Assembly: GCF_029633865.1 (NCBI RefSeq)
Contig: NC_079212.1
Span: forward strand, 102,888,084 to 102,952,083
Length of the DNA stretch: 64,000 nt
Direction: 5' to 3'
Source of the DNA: Lampris incognitus
Taxonomy: Eukaryota; Chordata; Actinopteri; Lampriformes; Lampridae
Part shown: positions 57,901 through 64,000 of the stretch, piece by piece
Layout of the letters: every line of letters starts with the position of its first letter
Numbering within the stretch: position 1 is the first letter of the stretch
Notes under the pieces: generated by a model
The model's input: only the letters and a program-made list of their open reading frames with translations
The model's database searches: none
What the model was told of the DNA's origin: nothing
Made by a program: the position numbers and the translations under genes

Positions 57901-59329
57901 TCTTTTCCTAATTAATCTTTTTTAGGGTAACATCATGTGGAAGGCAGGGAGACATCCTGGACAGGTCCATCACAACCCAGGCACAGACACACAATGGCCA
58001 AATTCCATACGGCAGACTTGTGGATTCTCAGACTATCAGGCACATTCCTGTTAAATCCGCAAGGGTTTAGTGCTGTCCCACTACAGAAGTGATATGCTCA
58101 TGAAGGCTGTTATGTGGACATTTCTACAAACTTTTGGCAAATCCGCATATTTGCAGACTTTACCGGACTTATCAGAGGGAAGTGTCCTCAGCTTTATCTC
58201 AATAGAGACATCAGGGGAGTACCTTAAATCTAAACAAGCTAGTATGTTTTAAAATTTACAAGAAAATGTTAATGTGCAAATACAGATATTGATAGTTTTG
58301 GTTGTTTTTTTTGCTCACATGTAATTGTTAATCCTGTTGTGCATGTGATTTACATTTTTTTATTTGCTATATGTAATGACACAAAGGCTGTTCCATTTCC
58401 CCTTTTTATGCCTTTGAGCCCTTGTTCGCTCACTGACATACCTGTCCCTGAAAATCAGCTATTAACGTCTGAAAGTTGATAGGCCAAGAGTCCAGAGGGC
58501 TCCATTTGGTTTTCAGCTAATCACTCACACTGCCGCTCATATCTACACCATTTATAACTTTCAATTTACTTAATCTGCATGTCTGCACACTGTGGGAGTA
58601 AACCAGGGAATAAAGAAGAAACCTATGTGAACATGGCAAGAACATGCAAAGTCAATAAAGAAAGAACTGGAACTGGGACCAAGGCCTTATGGCTGTGAAG
58701 CAACAGTTCCATCTATGAGGCTTCTGCACTGCCCTTTACATAGGACTGTCAAATATGCATACATAAAACATATTAATAGATATAATAAAATGCAGTTGGT
58801 AGATTAATCAGTTTCTTGTCCTGTACATGATTCTTGAAATTGTTGATCTAGTTGGCCAGAGGTTTCAACATAAAAACCAAGACAGTTTATGGTTTACGAG
58901 TCTGGCGGACCTCAAGAATTTCAAATTTATTAATGTGGTCTTTAGCTTTAGTACCTTTAGTGTAGACAAACAAGGTCCAACAAAATTTGAAGACATCGCT
59001 GATGTGGCAGGGCAACCGCCTAGGAAGACAGGGGAGGGCAGCACATTATGTTGAGCACCACTATCCATGAAGACAAACATAAAAAGACTACTGACATGGT
59101 AAAAGGTGTGTGTGTCTCTCTCTACCTGTGTTTCCGGCTGCGAGGCTGCCTGGGTGGTTCTCCTCCCAGGGGATTTTGGAACATGTCCATGAAGATGGGC
59201 TCAAACTTGCGGAATATCACTGTAGAGACCTCAAAGTTGCGCTCCAAGCGGTCCATGCGAAGACGGAAGTCTTGTGAGAGGTTTGACATATCTGCCCATT
59301 TCCTCATCTTAGAGAAGAACTGAATCAGA
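31803..59329 (-). CDS. rbl1: Retinoblastoma-like 1 (p107) pocket protein, 20 exons; first about 110 residues outside window
   Basis: Nuclear corepressor that binds E2F4/5 and the DREAM complex to hold cells in G0/G1. Exons, 5' to 3' on the minus strand: 59126-59329, 58955-59019, 57646-57774, 51067-51230, 50542-50606, 48942-49116, 48605-48771, 47363-47475, 46464-46567, 46144-46281, 45698-45862, 41085-41223, 40519-40764, 40128-40321, 39282-39458, 38838-38909, 38378-38465, 37392-37540, 35932-36096, 31803-31997. Every junction is GT-AG and phases match, giving about 970 codons; human p107 is 1068 aa in 22 exons, so two exons should lie beyond 59.3 kb. The C-terminus [15 protein letters not shown] fits p107 ([15 protein letters not shown]) rather than p130. 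No internal stop or frameshift was seen. Confidence 0.93.
32205..32715 (-). mobile_element. Penelope-like element, 3' piece with GIY-YIG endonuclease
   Basis: On the minus strand a frame reads [20 protein letters not shown], then [12 protein letters not shown], the GIY-YIG-type nuclease found at the C-terminus of Penelope-like retroelements (here with YIG kept). It is followed by an AT-rich 3' region to about 32205. The reverse transcriptase is absent. A Tc1 element begins at 32716, and a related 3' region in inverted orientation lies beyond it. A third piece is at 63.07-63.5 kb. Confidence 0.75.
32716..34296 (+). mobile_element. Tc1-like DNA transposon, nearly complete
   Basis: Terminal inverted repeats begin CACTGCTCAAAAAAATAAAG at the left, and the right end reads TTTATTTTTTTGAGCAGT. 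TA target bases flank it. The length is 1.58 kb, normal for Tc1. It lies in the last rbl1 intron. The right terminal base differs from the left, so the ends are not fully matched. Confidence 0.9.
33012..34038 (+). CDS. Tc1-like transposase, one frameshift near the C-terminus
   Basis: Encodes a Tc1/mariner transposase (binds the terminal repeats, cuts and pastes at TA). The first 321-codon frame holds a helix-turn-helix region ([20 protein letters not shown]), a GRRR hook near residue 56, [10 protein letters not shown] (first Asp), [26 protein letters not shown] (second Asp) and [14 protein letters not shown] (Glu) with DD34E-type spacing. An extra T near 33911 shifts the frame; in the other frame [17 protein letters not shown] continues to [15 protein letters not shown] and a TGA at 34036-34038. 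Otherwise the frame is open, so the insertion is fairly young. Confidence 0.88.
34297..34975 (+). mobile_element. Penelope-like 3' region, inverted partner, split by a Harbinger MITE
   Basis: Segments such as TTACAATGCTGTGATTGCAA, GCTGTTTACAAGGGTGGGG and TTCTCCCAATAAAGGTTGTG are the reverse complement of matching parts at 32205-32470. It therefore points the other way, with its 3' end at about 34975. Only the region after the ORF is present. A MITE interrupts it at 34518-34914. Confidence 0.7.
34518..34914. mobile_element. PIF/Harbinger-type MITE
   Basis: Ends are TGCCCCTTTTCCACTACATG and its inverse, with inverted repeats of about 40 bases and few mismatches. TTA flanks both sides (34515-34517 and 34915-34917), the 3-bp target duplication typical of PIF/Harbinger. 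It is 397 bp and non-coding. The uninterrupted site is seen in the partner copy at 32.26 kb. Confidence 0.85.
35222..35505 (+). pseudogene. Fragment of a transposon-type N-terminal domain (uncertain)
   Basis: Starting at an ATG near 35272, reading through interruptions gives [15 protein letters not shown] and then a stretch with [17 protein letters not shown] and SDKELACTL. This recalls a short basic domain seen at the start of many teleost transposon-derived proteins. It is broken and short; the class is not certain. Confidence 0.3.
36115..36160 (+). repeat. (CA)n/(GC)n microsatellite before the rbl1 exon at 35932-36096
   Basis: In the rbl1 sense this is a GT tract that ends about 19 bases before the acceptor AG. 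Confidence 0.9.
36875..37312 (-). repeat. SINE family B copy in rbl1 intron
   Basis: Minus-strand copy from the head (GGCGTCCGGGTGGCGTGGCG, GGATCGCTGGATCGAATCCC) to the tail (CAACTGGGGAGAAAAAGAG). It ends about 80 bases from the rbl1 exon at 37392. Confidence 0.8.
37392..39458 (-). CDS. rbl1: rbl1 exons for pocket B
   Basis: Exons 39282-39458, 38838-38909, 38378-38465 and 37392-37540. Landmarks: [76 protein letters not shown], and [20 protein letters not shown] followed by FALRY. The Tyr-Asn of FYN corresponds to the RB residues that line the LxCxE-binding groove. The last exon is recognisable only when the acceptor at 37541 is used, which joins the upstream exon in phase. Confidence 0.9.
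37671..37880 (+). repeat. Dispersed teleost repeat with CAAGT tandem start
   Basis: Five CAAGT units, then TTTTATTTGTATAGCCCAAT and AAATTTGCCTCAAGGGGCTT. This block is widespread in fish genomes as I remember it; class not assigned. Confidence 0.5.
38327..38371 (+). repeat. (GT)n microsatellite beside the rbl1 exon at 38378-38465
   Basis: In the rbl1 sense, a CA tract that begins 7 bases after the exon border, just behind GTAAGAA. Confidence 0.95.
38745..38830 (+). repeat. (GT)n microsatellite beside the rbl1 exon at 38838-38909
   Basis: In the rbl1 sense, about 43 CA units beginning directly after the donor GTAGGAAA. Confidence 0.95.
40128..41223 (-). CDS. rbl1: rbl1 exons for the spacer with cyclin-binding RxL motif
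   Basis: Exons 41085-41223, 40519-40764 and 40128-40321 encode the spacer, which in p107 binds cyclin A/E-CDK2. The motif [11 protein letters not shown] matches the known p107 RxL cyclin-docking site. A similar KRLTFG follows about 25 residues on. Many Ser-Pro sites ([29 protein letters not shown]) are likely CDK targets. The last exon ends with [13 protein letters not shown], the start of pocket B. Confidence 0.88.
41390..41451 (+). repeat. (AT)n microsatellite, left flank of the foldback element
   Basis: About 30 AT units abut the left inverted repeat, and a similar (TA)n of about 34 units (42649-42715) abuts the right one. The element probably inserted into a TA array, which supplies the TA targets Tc1 needs. 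Confidence 0.95.
41452..42648. mobile_element. Palindromic (foldback) Tc1-like element
   Basis: The left arm 41452-41984 and right arm 42114-42648 are inverted copies of the same Tc1 5' half, with only a handful of differences over about 533 bases. Both outer ends carry the terminal repeat C(A)ACTACCGTTCAAAAG. Each arm encodes the same transposase start ([20 protein letters not shown]). The 129-base spacer continues the left arm only (KRSGRPRC motif region). No catalytic domain is present, so it would need help to move. It sits in a TA repeat within an rbl1 intron. Confidence 0.92.
42963..43811 (+). mobile_element. Non-autonomous hAT element with BED-finger N-terminus
   Basis: Ends are TAGGGCTGGGACTT and, inverted, TAGTAGTGGGACTT. 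Exact 8-bp duplications ATATATAC flank it (42955-42962 and 43812-43819). A 161-codon frame at 43176-43661 encodes a BED zinc finger ([20 protein letters not shown] then YHLNVKH), a Ser/Thr-rich linker and [10 protein letters not shown]. The catalytic hAT domain is missing, so it is an internal-deletion derivative. Confidence 0.85.
44267..45067. mobile_element. Tc1/mariner-type MITE (TA target)
   Basis: Ends are CAGGAAGTCTCCGGGTTATG and, inverted, CAGGTAGTCTCTGGGTTATG, flanked by TA at 44265-44266 and 45068-45069. It is 801 bp with no transposase frame. The TIR style suggests a pogo-like mariner; the family is not certain. Confidence 0.7.
45105..45525 (-). repeat. SINE family B copy in rbl1 intron
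   Basis: Minus-strand copy with head GGGCGTCTGGGTCGTGTAGC and B box GGTTCGAATCC. The tail region is at 45105-45150. Confidence 0.8.
45698..48771 (-). CDS. rbl1: rbl1 exons for pocket A
   Basis: Five exons (48605-48771, 47363-47475, 46464-46567, 46144-46281, 45698-45862) form the A half of the pocket. Landmarks: [104 protein letters not shown] and [20 protein letters not shown]. Pocket A packs on pocket B and is needed for E2F transactivation-domain binding. Three of the five exons have a CA or GT repeat at one splice site. Confidence 0.9.
48140..48420 (-). repeat. SINE family C (tRNA-derived), copy 2
   Basis: Minus-strand head GGCATGGCTCAGGCGGTAGA and GGTTTGATCCCCGGC, a better preserved A/B-box pair than the copy at 2.8 kb. 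The tail is AAAAGCACTAAATAAATTC. It lies in an rbl1 intron. Confidence 0.78.
48942..59329 (-). CDS. rbl1: rbl1 exons for the N-terminal cyclin-fold domain
   Basis: These six exons (59126-59329 to 48942-49116) encode the N-terminal domain that in p107 and p130 contacts cyclin-CDK and helps inhibit it. Landmarks in order: [109 protein letters not shown] and EEIGTPRK. All are close to the human protein as I remember it. The small 65-base exon at 58955-59019 carries [10 protein letters not shown] and is easy to overlook. The 6.4-kb intron between 57646 and 51230 holds most of the LINE debris. Confidence 0.9.
49379..50379. mobile_element. hAT-type MITE, 1.0 kb, exact 8-bp target duplication
   Basis: Ends are TATGGATGTACCGATGCC and, inverted, TAGGGATGCACCGATACC. 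The 8 bases CTACATTT occur on both sides (49371-49378 and 50380-50387). No transposase frame is seen. It lies in an rbl1 intron. Confidence 0.85.
51330..52420 (+). mobile_element. L2-type LINE fragment, copy 4, in rbl1 intron
   Basis: Encodes [19 protein letters not shown]-type sequence in part, [20 protein letters not shown] (YADD box), [40 protein letters not shown] and the C-terminal RAPTLRNS. It is the same subfamily as the 28-kb copy and is broken by a few shifts. It runs opposite to rbl1 and begins about 100 bases before the exon at 51067-51230. Confidence 0.85.
53218..54010 (-). mobile_element. L2-derived block, unit 1 of a tandem duplication
   Basis: Contains an endonuclease piece (53535-54010, with [12 protein letters not shown] and [15 protein letters not shown]), a fragment of SINE-B (about 53485-53535), an L2-type 3' tail (CATGAAAGCTTTTACAAATG region) and a 65-base flank. 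It matches unit 2 at 54018-56280 part by part. No reverse transcriptase remains. Confidence 0.75.
54280..54730 (-). repeat. SINE family B copy inside L2 unit 2
   Basis: Full-length copy (head GAGTGTCTGGGTAGCATAGC, B-box-like AGTTCGAATCC; tail near 54300). In unit 1 only about 50 bases of the same SINE remain. Confidence 0.8.
55185..55850 (+). mobile_element. LINE 3' end (second LINE family) inserted in L2 unit 2
   Basis: A 136-codon frame encodes [69 protein letters not shown] and a stop at 55613-55615. This is the C-terminal region typical of a teleost LINE type that often ends in GAATT repeats, as here at 55815-55848. The frame is intact to the stop, but the RT core is absent (5' truncation). 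The family (Rex- or CR1-like) is not certain. Confidence 0.7.
56570..57040 (-). mobile_element. Degraded LINE 3' fragment
   Basis: Minus-strand frames read [20 protein letters not shown] and [14 protein letters not shown], the same type of C-terminal region as at 55.2 kb but far more decayed. The motif GGGAAGAAGCTGTTCTTGTG (56620 area) is a known companion of such tails. Confidence 0.55.
57925..58735 (-). repeat. Old SINE family A copy split by an unrelated 560-bp insert
   Basis: The part at 57925-58003 matches the SINE-A body and the part at 58563-58735 continues it toward the head. The sequence between (58004-58562) does not belong to the family and shows no coding sense. Confidence 0.45.
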
Positions 59330-60099
59330 CTGGAGAACGACAAAGAAGTGAGGGGAGGGAACGAAGATATTAATACGAGCATTTTAATAATATCGTCATT
59401 GTGCTCACGTATCCCAGCACATCTTACTTAAACAGCTGTGCTAGGAACCATTAAATGTAGCTCTGACCAAGTCACATCAACTCACAGTGTGTTTTTCACA
59501 AATAACTTAATTTGACAAAAAACTTGAGGAGACGTTGCCTTGTTGTTGCTAAGTGACATTTAACCCATTTGAACTTTTAGGGTTTACTAAACCTAAAAAT
59601 TATTTAAATTTCAGTCTGCAGCTTTAGTCCTTAAACACAAGATCATTGGCTCTGTCAGGATTGTGCACTGGTACGTCCTTTTGGTAGGAAATAAGAGGAA
59701 GAGGCCAGTGTTGGGAAGGGAGAGGTCATGTGGCTTTAGTAATTTTCAACAGGTGTTTTTCACATCGCCTAGCAGGTAAGGATTTAATTGTACTGTCAGG
59801 TTTAGTTACCCGACTATCAGTCATCAGAAGTGAATGAAGGTAAAGCTGACCGATAGAGGAGTTATAATCGTTTAGCAGTTATATATGTAGTGGTCAAGAA
59901 CCAAAATCATAAATATCTACAGTTATAAATGTGGAAAAATATTGTGTTGCACATAGACATGAAAAAAAAAATTCTGCACATTTGAGAAACACTTCTTAGC
60001 ATTAAAACGTATAATATGTCAGTTTGTCTTGTTAAACAAACAACAAAAGAAAATAGCCTACCCACAGGAATTGGAGAAATATGTTAATCAAAGTATTGC

Positions 60100-60320
60100 C
60101 CCCCCCCAAAAAAATATTCCCCATCTTTCTTTGTTTTAGAAACTTTGATGGCCCTACAAAAGCTGTTGTGTTGTGGTCTGAATTCAAACACAACAGCAGG
60201 TCCCACATGGGAATGCATGGCTTAGCGTTGCATCTGAATTCAGACCAAAACATAACAGACTTTTTAGGGCCAACATTTTTTTTTAAAACATAAAAAATGG
60301 GTGATTTTTTTTTTTTGTAA
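60100..60320. repeat. Hairpin-forming inverted repeat (MITE-like)
   Basis: Arms of about 95 bases around 60200 match in reverse complement: GATGGCCCTACAAAAGCTGT on the left against TGTTGGCCCTAAAAAGTCTG inverted on the right, plus GTGGTCTGAATTCA against TTGGTCTGAATTCA. It is non-coding. No clear target duplication was found. Confidence 0.6.
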
Positions 60321-61324
60321 AAGCAAGACTTTGATTAGTTTATTCATAAGGTTCCCATGGATGTGATATTTCTATTTAATTGTTTGTTTAAGTAGATAAA
60401 CTTATATTTTGTACCGTTTAGTTGACACAGGTTTACAAACGTTTCTTTCAGTGGCACAAAAATAAATAAAACGATCGAAACTATTGTAGGTACTATCAGA
60501 CATTCAGAGTCTGGTGGAGGAAAGAGAAAATCTAAGGGGGTAGATGAGTCTCAGTCAAACAGTGTGCATTCAATTATGTGGTTCAGGAAATCCACTGAAA
60601 TGCCACTATGAGTAAGGATTAGGGCTGAACGATTTGGGAAAACAATCTAATTGTGATTTTTTTTAGACCAATATTGCAATTATGATTTAATATGCGATTT
60701 TTTCCAAAGTTCGTTATCTTCTGTGTTATCCACTAAACACAGCAATAAACCATCCTATAGTATGAACAACACAACAGCCAACATATAAACTGCTCTTTCC
60801 TGTAGGCCAGGCCTACGTTATGATGAAATGAGAGGCATTGATGCATGAATTAATATGAATAACACATTTCCATTTCACTATTTAATCGTAAAAAGACAAA
60901 ACTTTAATCACAGTAGAATATTGACCCATTTGACATTAAGGCTTGTAAACATGTAATTATCATGACTTAACTTTTTAATAAAATCTGAAAGAGGAACAAC
61001 AAAGCACTGCAGACCAACAGGCCTGGTGTGAAGATTAATATGAAAATAAATATGACTCTTACTGATCTCCAGTCAGTAACAGTAAGAAATCACACAAACT
61101 AGTGCAGAAATATTAAAAAATAACAAATCTGTGGCTCTACCACTCTAAAAATATTTAGATAACTCAAAGTCATTGTAATAAACATGTAATATATAAACAT
61201 GTGGCTTGCATTTTTAATAAAATCTAAAAAGAAAAAGAAACACTGTGTGAACATTAATATATGTGCTTCTTGCACAGCCCTGTTGCTGCTGACACTGTCA
61301 TTTTCTATAGCATTTTCTGAAAGA

Positions 61325-61680
61325 AGGCGGCACGGCGGCACAGTGGTTAGCGCAGTCACCTCACAGCAATAAGGTCCTAGGTTCAAAACCCAGAGGTTGT
61401 CCAACCTTGGGAGTCATCCCAGGTTGTCCTATGTGTGGAGTTCCCATGTTCTCCCTGTGTCTGTGTGGGTTTCCTCCGGGTGCTCCCGTTTCCTCCCACA
61501 GTCCAAAGACATGTAGGTCAGGTGAATTGGCCATACTTAATTGTTTCTAGGTATGAATGTGTCCGCCCTGTGCTGGACTGGCGGCCTGTCCAGGGTGCCT
61601 TGCGCCCAGTGACTGCTGGGATAGGCTTCAGTGTCCCGTGACCCGAATTTGGATAAGTGGCTTGGATAATGGATGGATTT
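61325..61680 (+). repeat. SINE family A, full-length copy inside the hAT element
   Basis: Head GCACGGCGGCACAGTGGTTA, B-box-like GGTTCAAAACCC, tail GGATAATGGATGG. Its presence inside the hAT element shows that the SINE came later. Confidence 0.85.
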
Positions 61681-61769
61681 TCTGAAAGAAATTTAAAAAA
61701 AAAAAGTCTACTTCAGACATTTTAAATTTAGTGTTATTAGGCTATCACAAGCACGCATGCACGCACACA

Positions 61770-61770
61770 C

Positions 61771-61845
<75 letters not shown>
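61770..61845 (+). repeat. (CA)n microsatellite inside the hAT element
   Basis: About 36 units. It interrupts the region after LYLAIGKLFSVF of the hAT transposase remnant. Confidence 0.95.
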
Positions 61846-61846
<1 letters not shown>

Positions 61847-63069
61847 TACTGAAAACAACTTACCAATGGCAAGATATAATCGGTGGCCAAAACACTTGAG
61901 CCTGGTCCCCTCATTAAGCTGCACTGCCTTCACCATGTTCGATGCATTGTCCGTCGTTTGGCAGACATGGTTGTCTTCATCGAGGTCCCAGCTGGTTAGG
62001 CCTTCTCTCAGGCCGGCTGCAATGTTCTCCCCAGTGTGGTCATCCGGGAAGTAAGCGGTCTGAAGACAGCGAGCTTTGAGGTCGGATTCTTCATTGATGA
62101 AATGCATGGTCAGACTCTGATAGGGTTCTGCTGTACAGCTTGACCACATGTCCATGATAGTAGCGAATAACACCGATGTTTATAGCTCTGCTGCAACTTT
62201 GTCTGCACATTTTATATAGCTCCGGTATGGCAACCTGGCTAAAATATGTGTGGGGTGGCATTCCATACAGTTTATCCAATGTCTTTGCCAAAGCCGTAAA
62301 CTCGGCCTTGGTGACTGTGTTGAGGGACATCATATCTTTCCCTATGAAGTCCACTATCGCCTGAATAATTTCGCAGTGCCATTTTGAATCTCATTGATAT
62401 GGAGATATACTCTCGAACATTTCGGTCAGTGATCCTTGCTGGGTGGTATTCAGTCTATTTGACATACTGGGGGTTGGGTTTTTAGCCAAGCAACTGTCAT
62501 AGATGGCCTTGTGGTGCTTTCTTAAATGCTGGAACAGGTTTGTGTTGCCCCCTGTTGTAGTTACGGTAGCAAGACATGTTCTGCACAATACCTGACTGTG
62601 CAGCATCTTCTTTCCTAGATCCAAAATAGGTCCAGACAACCGACGGACTGCTCTTCTTTGACACTAAAGTCACCTTTTCAGTGTTCGGTTCTGCCAACGC
62701 CATGTTCACAAAATAGTAATGTTACTGCTAGAATCAAAGCATAGCGTGGCAAGTTGTTTTCTTCAATTACTGCTCTCACTCGCATGTCACGTGAGCATAG
62801 AGGTAGCATGTGTGTAAGTGAACCCCATGTGGTTAGGTTGTTTCCGACCCTCTGATTGGCAAGATCATGTAGCAACAAAAAAAAAAGCCAGAAAAAAACT
62901 TTTTTTTTATTGCAGCTTTTACGATTTGAAAATCTCGTTCTATTAAGTCGCACTTTCAGTTTGAATTCAATTAATCGTTCAGCCCTAGTTTGGATGAACA
63001 AACCAAGTCAAACACAAAATAACGTAGCTTCCTATGGAGAGCTAATGACCTCACGTTTAACACTGATTC

Positions 63070-63500
63070 ACAGAAAGTTGAATCAGTTCATCTGTTTATT
63101 GAGAGAGAAACGTTTCATCACTCAACTAGGTGACCTCTTCAGTCTCAACTTACTGCAGGTATCCCCACCCTTATAAACAATACAGTGACATAACGACCAA
63201 AAACAACAATCGGTTTCATATGCAAATTGTTGAGGCCATTAACCAGAGTTACAATGGCAATGTGTACTATTCACAGAAGATTGGGGAATGGTTGAAATTA
63301 CAGCATTGTAAGAAGGCGACAGATGTACTCTTAGTGCCCCCCCCCCCCCCGGTTCAGGGATGGTTGTTCCCTCTTCACACAAATGGCCTCTTTGGCCATC
63401 TATGGCCTGTAGATGGGTGTAGACTGTGGCGTCCTGGCCTGACACATTAGCTCTTCTGTGTTGCGCCATCCTTTTGGCAATCACTACCCATCTTTCAGCG
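63070..63500 (-). mobile_element. Penelope-like element, 3' fragment
   Basis: The 3' region matches those at 32.2 and 34.9 kb (GAGAGAAACGTTTCATCACT, CCCACCCTTATAAACAATAC). Minus-strand relics of the nuclease tail read IAKRMAQHRRANVSGQDA and [17 protein letters not shown]. No reverse transcriptase is present. Confidence 0.7.
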
Positions 63501-63652
63501 TGAGGTTGAAAACTCACCTCTTCAACAACTACCACTACCCTGTTACTTGTTATTTGCACTTATTGTATTCACTCACTTAAAAAACAAAAAACAAAAATAT
63601 CTCTTTCTTGTGCTTTTACTTTATCACTGGTTTTGCTCTTTTGCTCTTGCTC

Positions 63653-63965
63653 AGACACAATTGGCCTTGTCTGTGGGTGGGAAGCTGGGTGTGGGTATGC
63701 GTCCTGGTCACTGCACTAGCGTCTCCTCTGGTAGGTCGGGGCACCTGTTCGGGGGACAGGGGAACAGTGTCCCTCTGGTGAAACTCCTCACTCATGTGAA
63801 AAGAAGCAGCTGGCGACTCCACATTTATTAGAGGAGGCATTTGGTTGTCTGCAGCCCTCCCTAGATCAGTAGAAGGGGGTGGAGCAGTGACCGGGACAGC
63901 TCGGAAGAGTGGGGTAATTGGCCAAGTACAATTGGGGGGGAAAATAAATCCCCCCAAAAAAAGAA
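63653..63965 (+). repeat. SINE family B, head-less copy
   Basis: Begins within the body (CAGACACAATTGGCCTTGTC) and runs to the tail GTACAATTGGGGGGGAAAAT. The tRNA-like head is absent. Confidence 0.75.
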
Positions 63966-64000
63966 GAAGTTCAACCTGCCATAGGAACTGCTGACTCAGT

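Larger units (their letters stand above)
60620..62987 (-). mobile_element. hAT transposon, 2.4 kb, degraded transposase
   Basis: Ends are TAGGGCTGAACGATT at both termini (inverted). Flanks GTAAGGAT (60612-60619) and GTTTGGAT (62988-62995) agree at 6 of 8 bases. Minus-strand pieces read VVWTYFGSRKED, NLFQHLRKHHKAIYDSCL (BED-type finger), FTALAKTLDKLYGMPPHTYF, DMWSSCTAEPYQSLTMHFI, DEDNHVCQTTDNASNMVKAV and LKCFGHRLYLAIG, in transposase order. The C-terminal dimerisation part is missing and the frame is broken several times. A SINE-A (61325-61680) and a CA repeat lie inside. Confidence 0.85.

Noticed and set aside
58827-59054. Plus-strand frame over the rbl1 exon at 58955-59019
   Set aside because: It is antisense to a well-supported p107 exon.

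Overview
The window is vertebrate nuclear DNA, almost certainly from a teleost fish. The exons are short and the introns long. Microsatellites are very dense, and the repeats are the usual teleost mix: L2-type LINEs, tRNA- and 5S-derived SINEs, Tc1-like, hAT and Harbinger-type DNA transposons, and Penelope-like elements. No bacterial, viral or organellar gene was seen.

Four host genes can be assembled from splice-consistent exons. (1) The 3' end of a complement C1q C-chain gene (c1qc, + strand, 228-1210); its upstream exons lie outside the window. (2) A complete C1q B-chain gene (c1qb, + strand, 10889-15724, five coding exons, 244 aa). The C-then-B order in the same orientation matches the vertebrate C1Q cluster. 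(3) A small four-exon gene on the minus strand (19381-21514, 190 aa) of the SPMIP1/ATP6V1FNB sperm-microtubule inner protein type, which is easy to miss because a CA tract and repeats break it up. (4) Twenty exons of the pocket protein p107 (rbl1, minus strand, 31803-59329). They cover everything except roughly the first 110 residues and give about 970 residues in one consistent reading phase.

Layout: 1-1.3 kb c1qc end; 1.3-10.5 kb repeats, including an L2 LINE and several SINEs; 10.6-16.2 kb c1qb with a likely PU.1/IRF composite element upstream; 16.4-19.4 kb SINEs and microsatellites; 19.4-21.5 kb the SPMIP1-like gene; 21.5-31.8 kb an L2 LINE split by a 5S-derived SINE, a Tc1 relic, a second L2 fragment and a hAT MITE; 31.8-59.3 kb rbl1, whose introns hold an inverted pair of Penelope-like pieces around a nearly intact Tc1 element, a Harbinger MITE, a long palindromic Tc1 derivative, two hAT elements with exact 8-bp target duplications, and a duplicated L2-derived block; 59.3-64 kb a 2.4-kb hAT element, a hairpin repeat, a Penelope-like piece and a SINE.

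The strongest oddities are these. Dinucleotide repeats touch splice sites in all four genes. A 68-bp tandem duplication carries the acceptor and signal-peptide start of c1qb exon 2. Introns cut the gC1q domain at different places in the two C1q genes. A 1.2-kb foldback element sits inside an rbl1 intron. No wholly new biological system was found. All calls come from reading the sequence; none was checked by a search.
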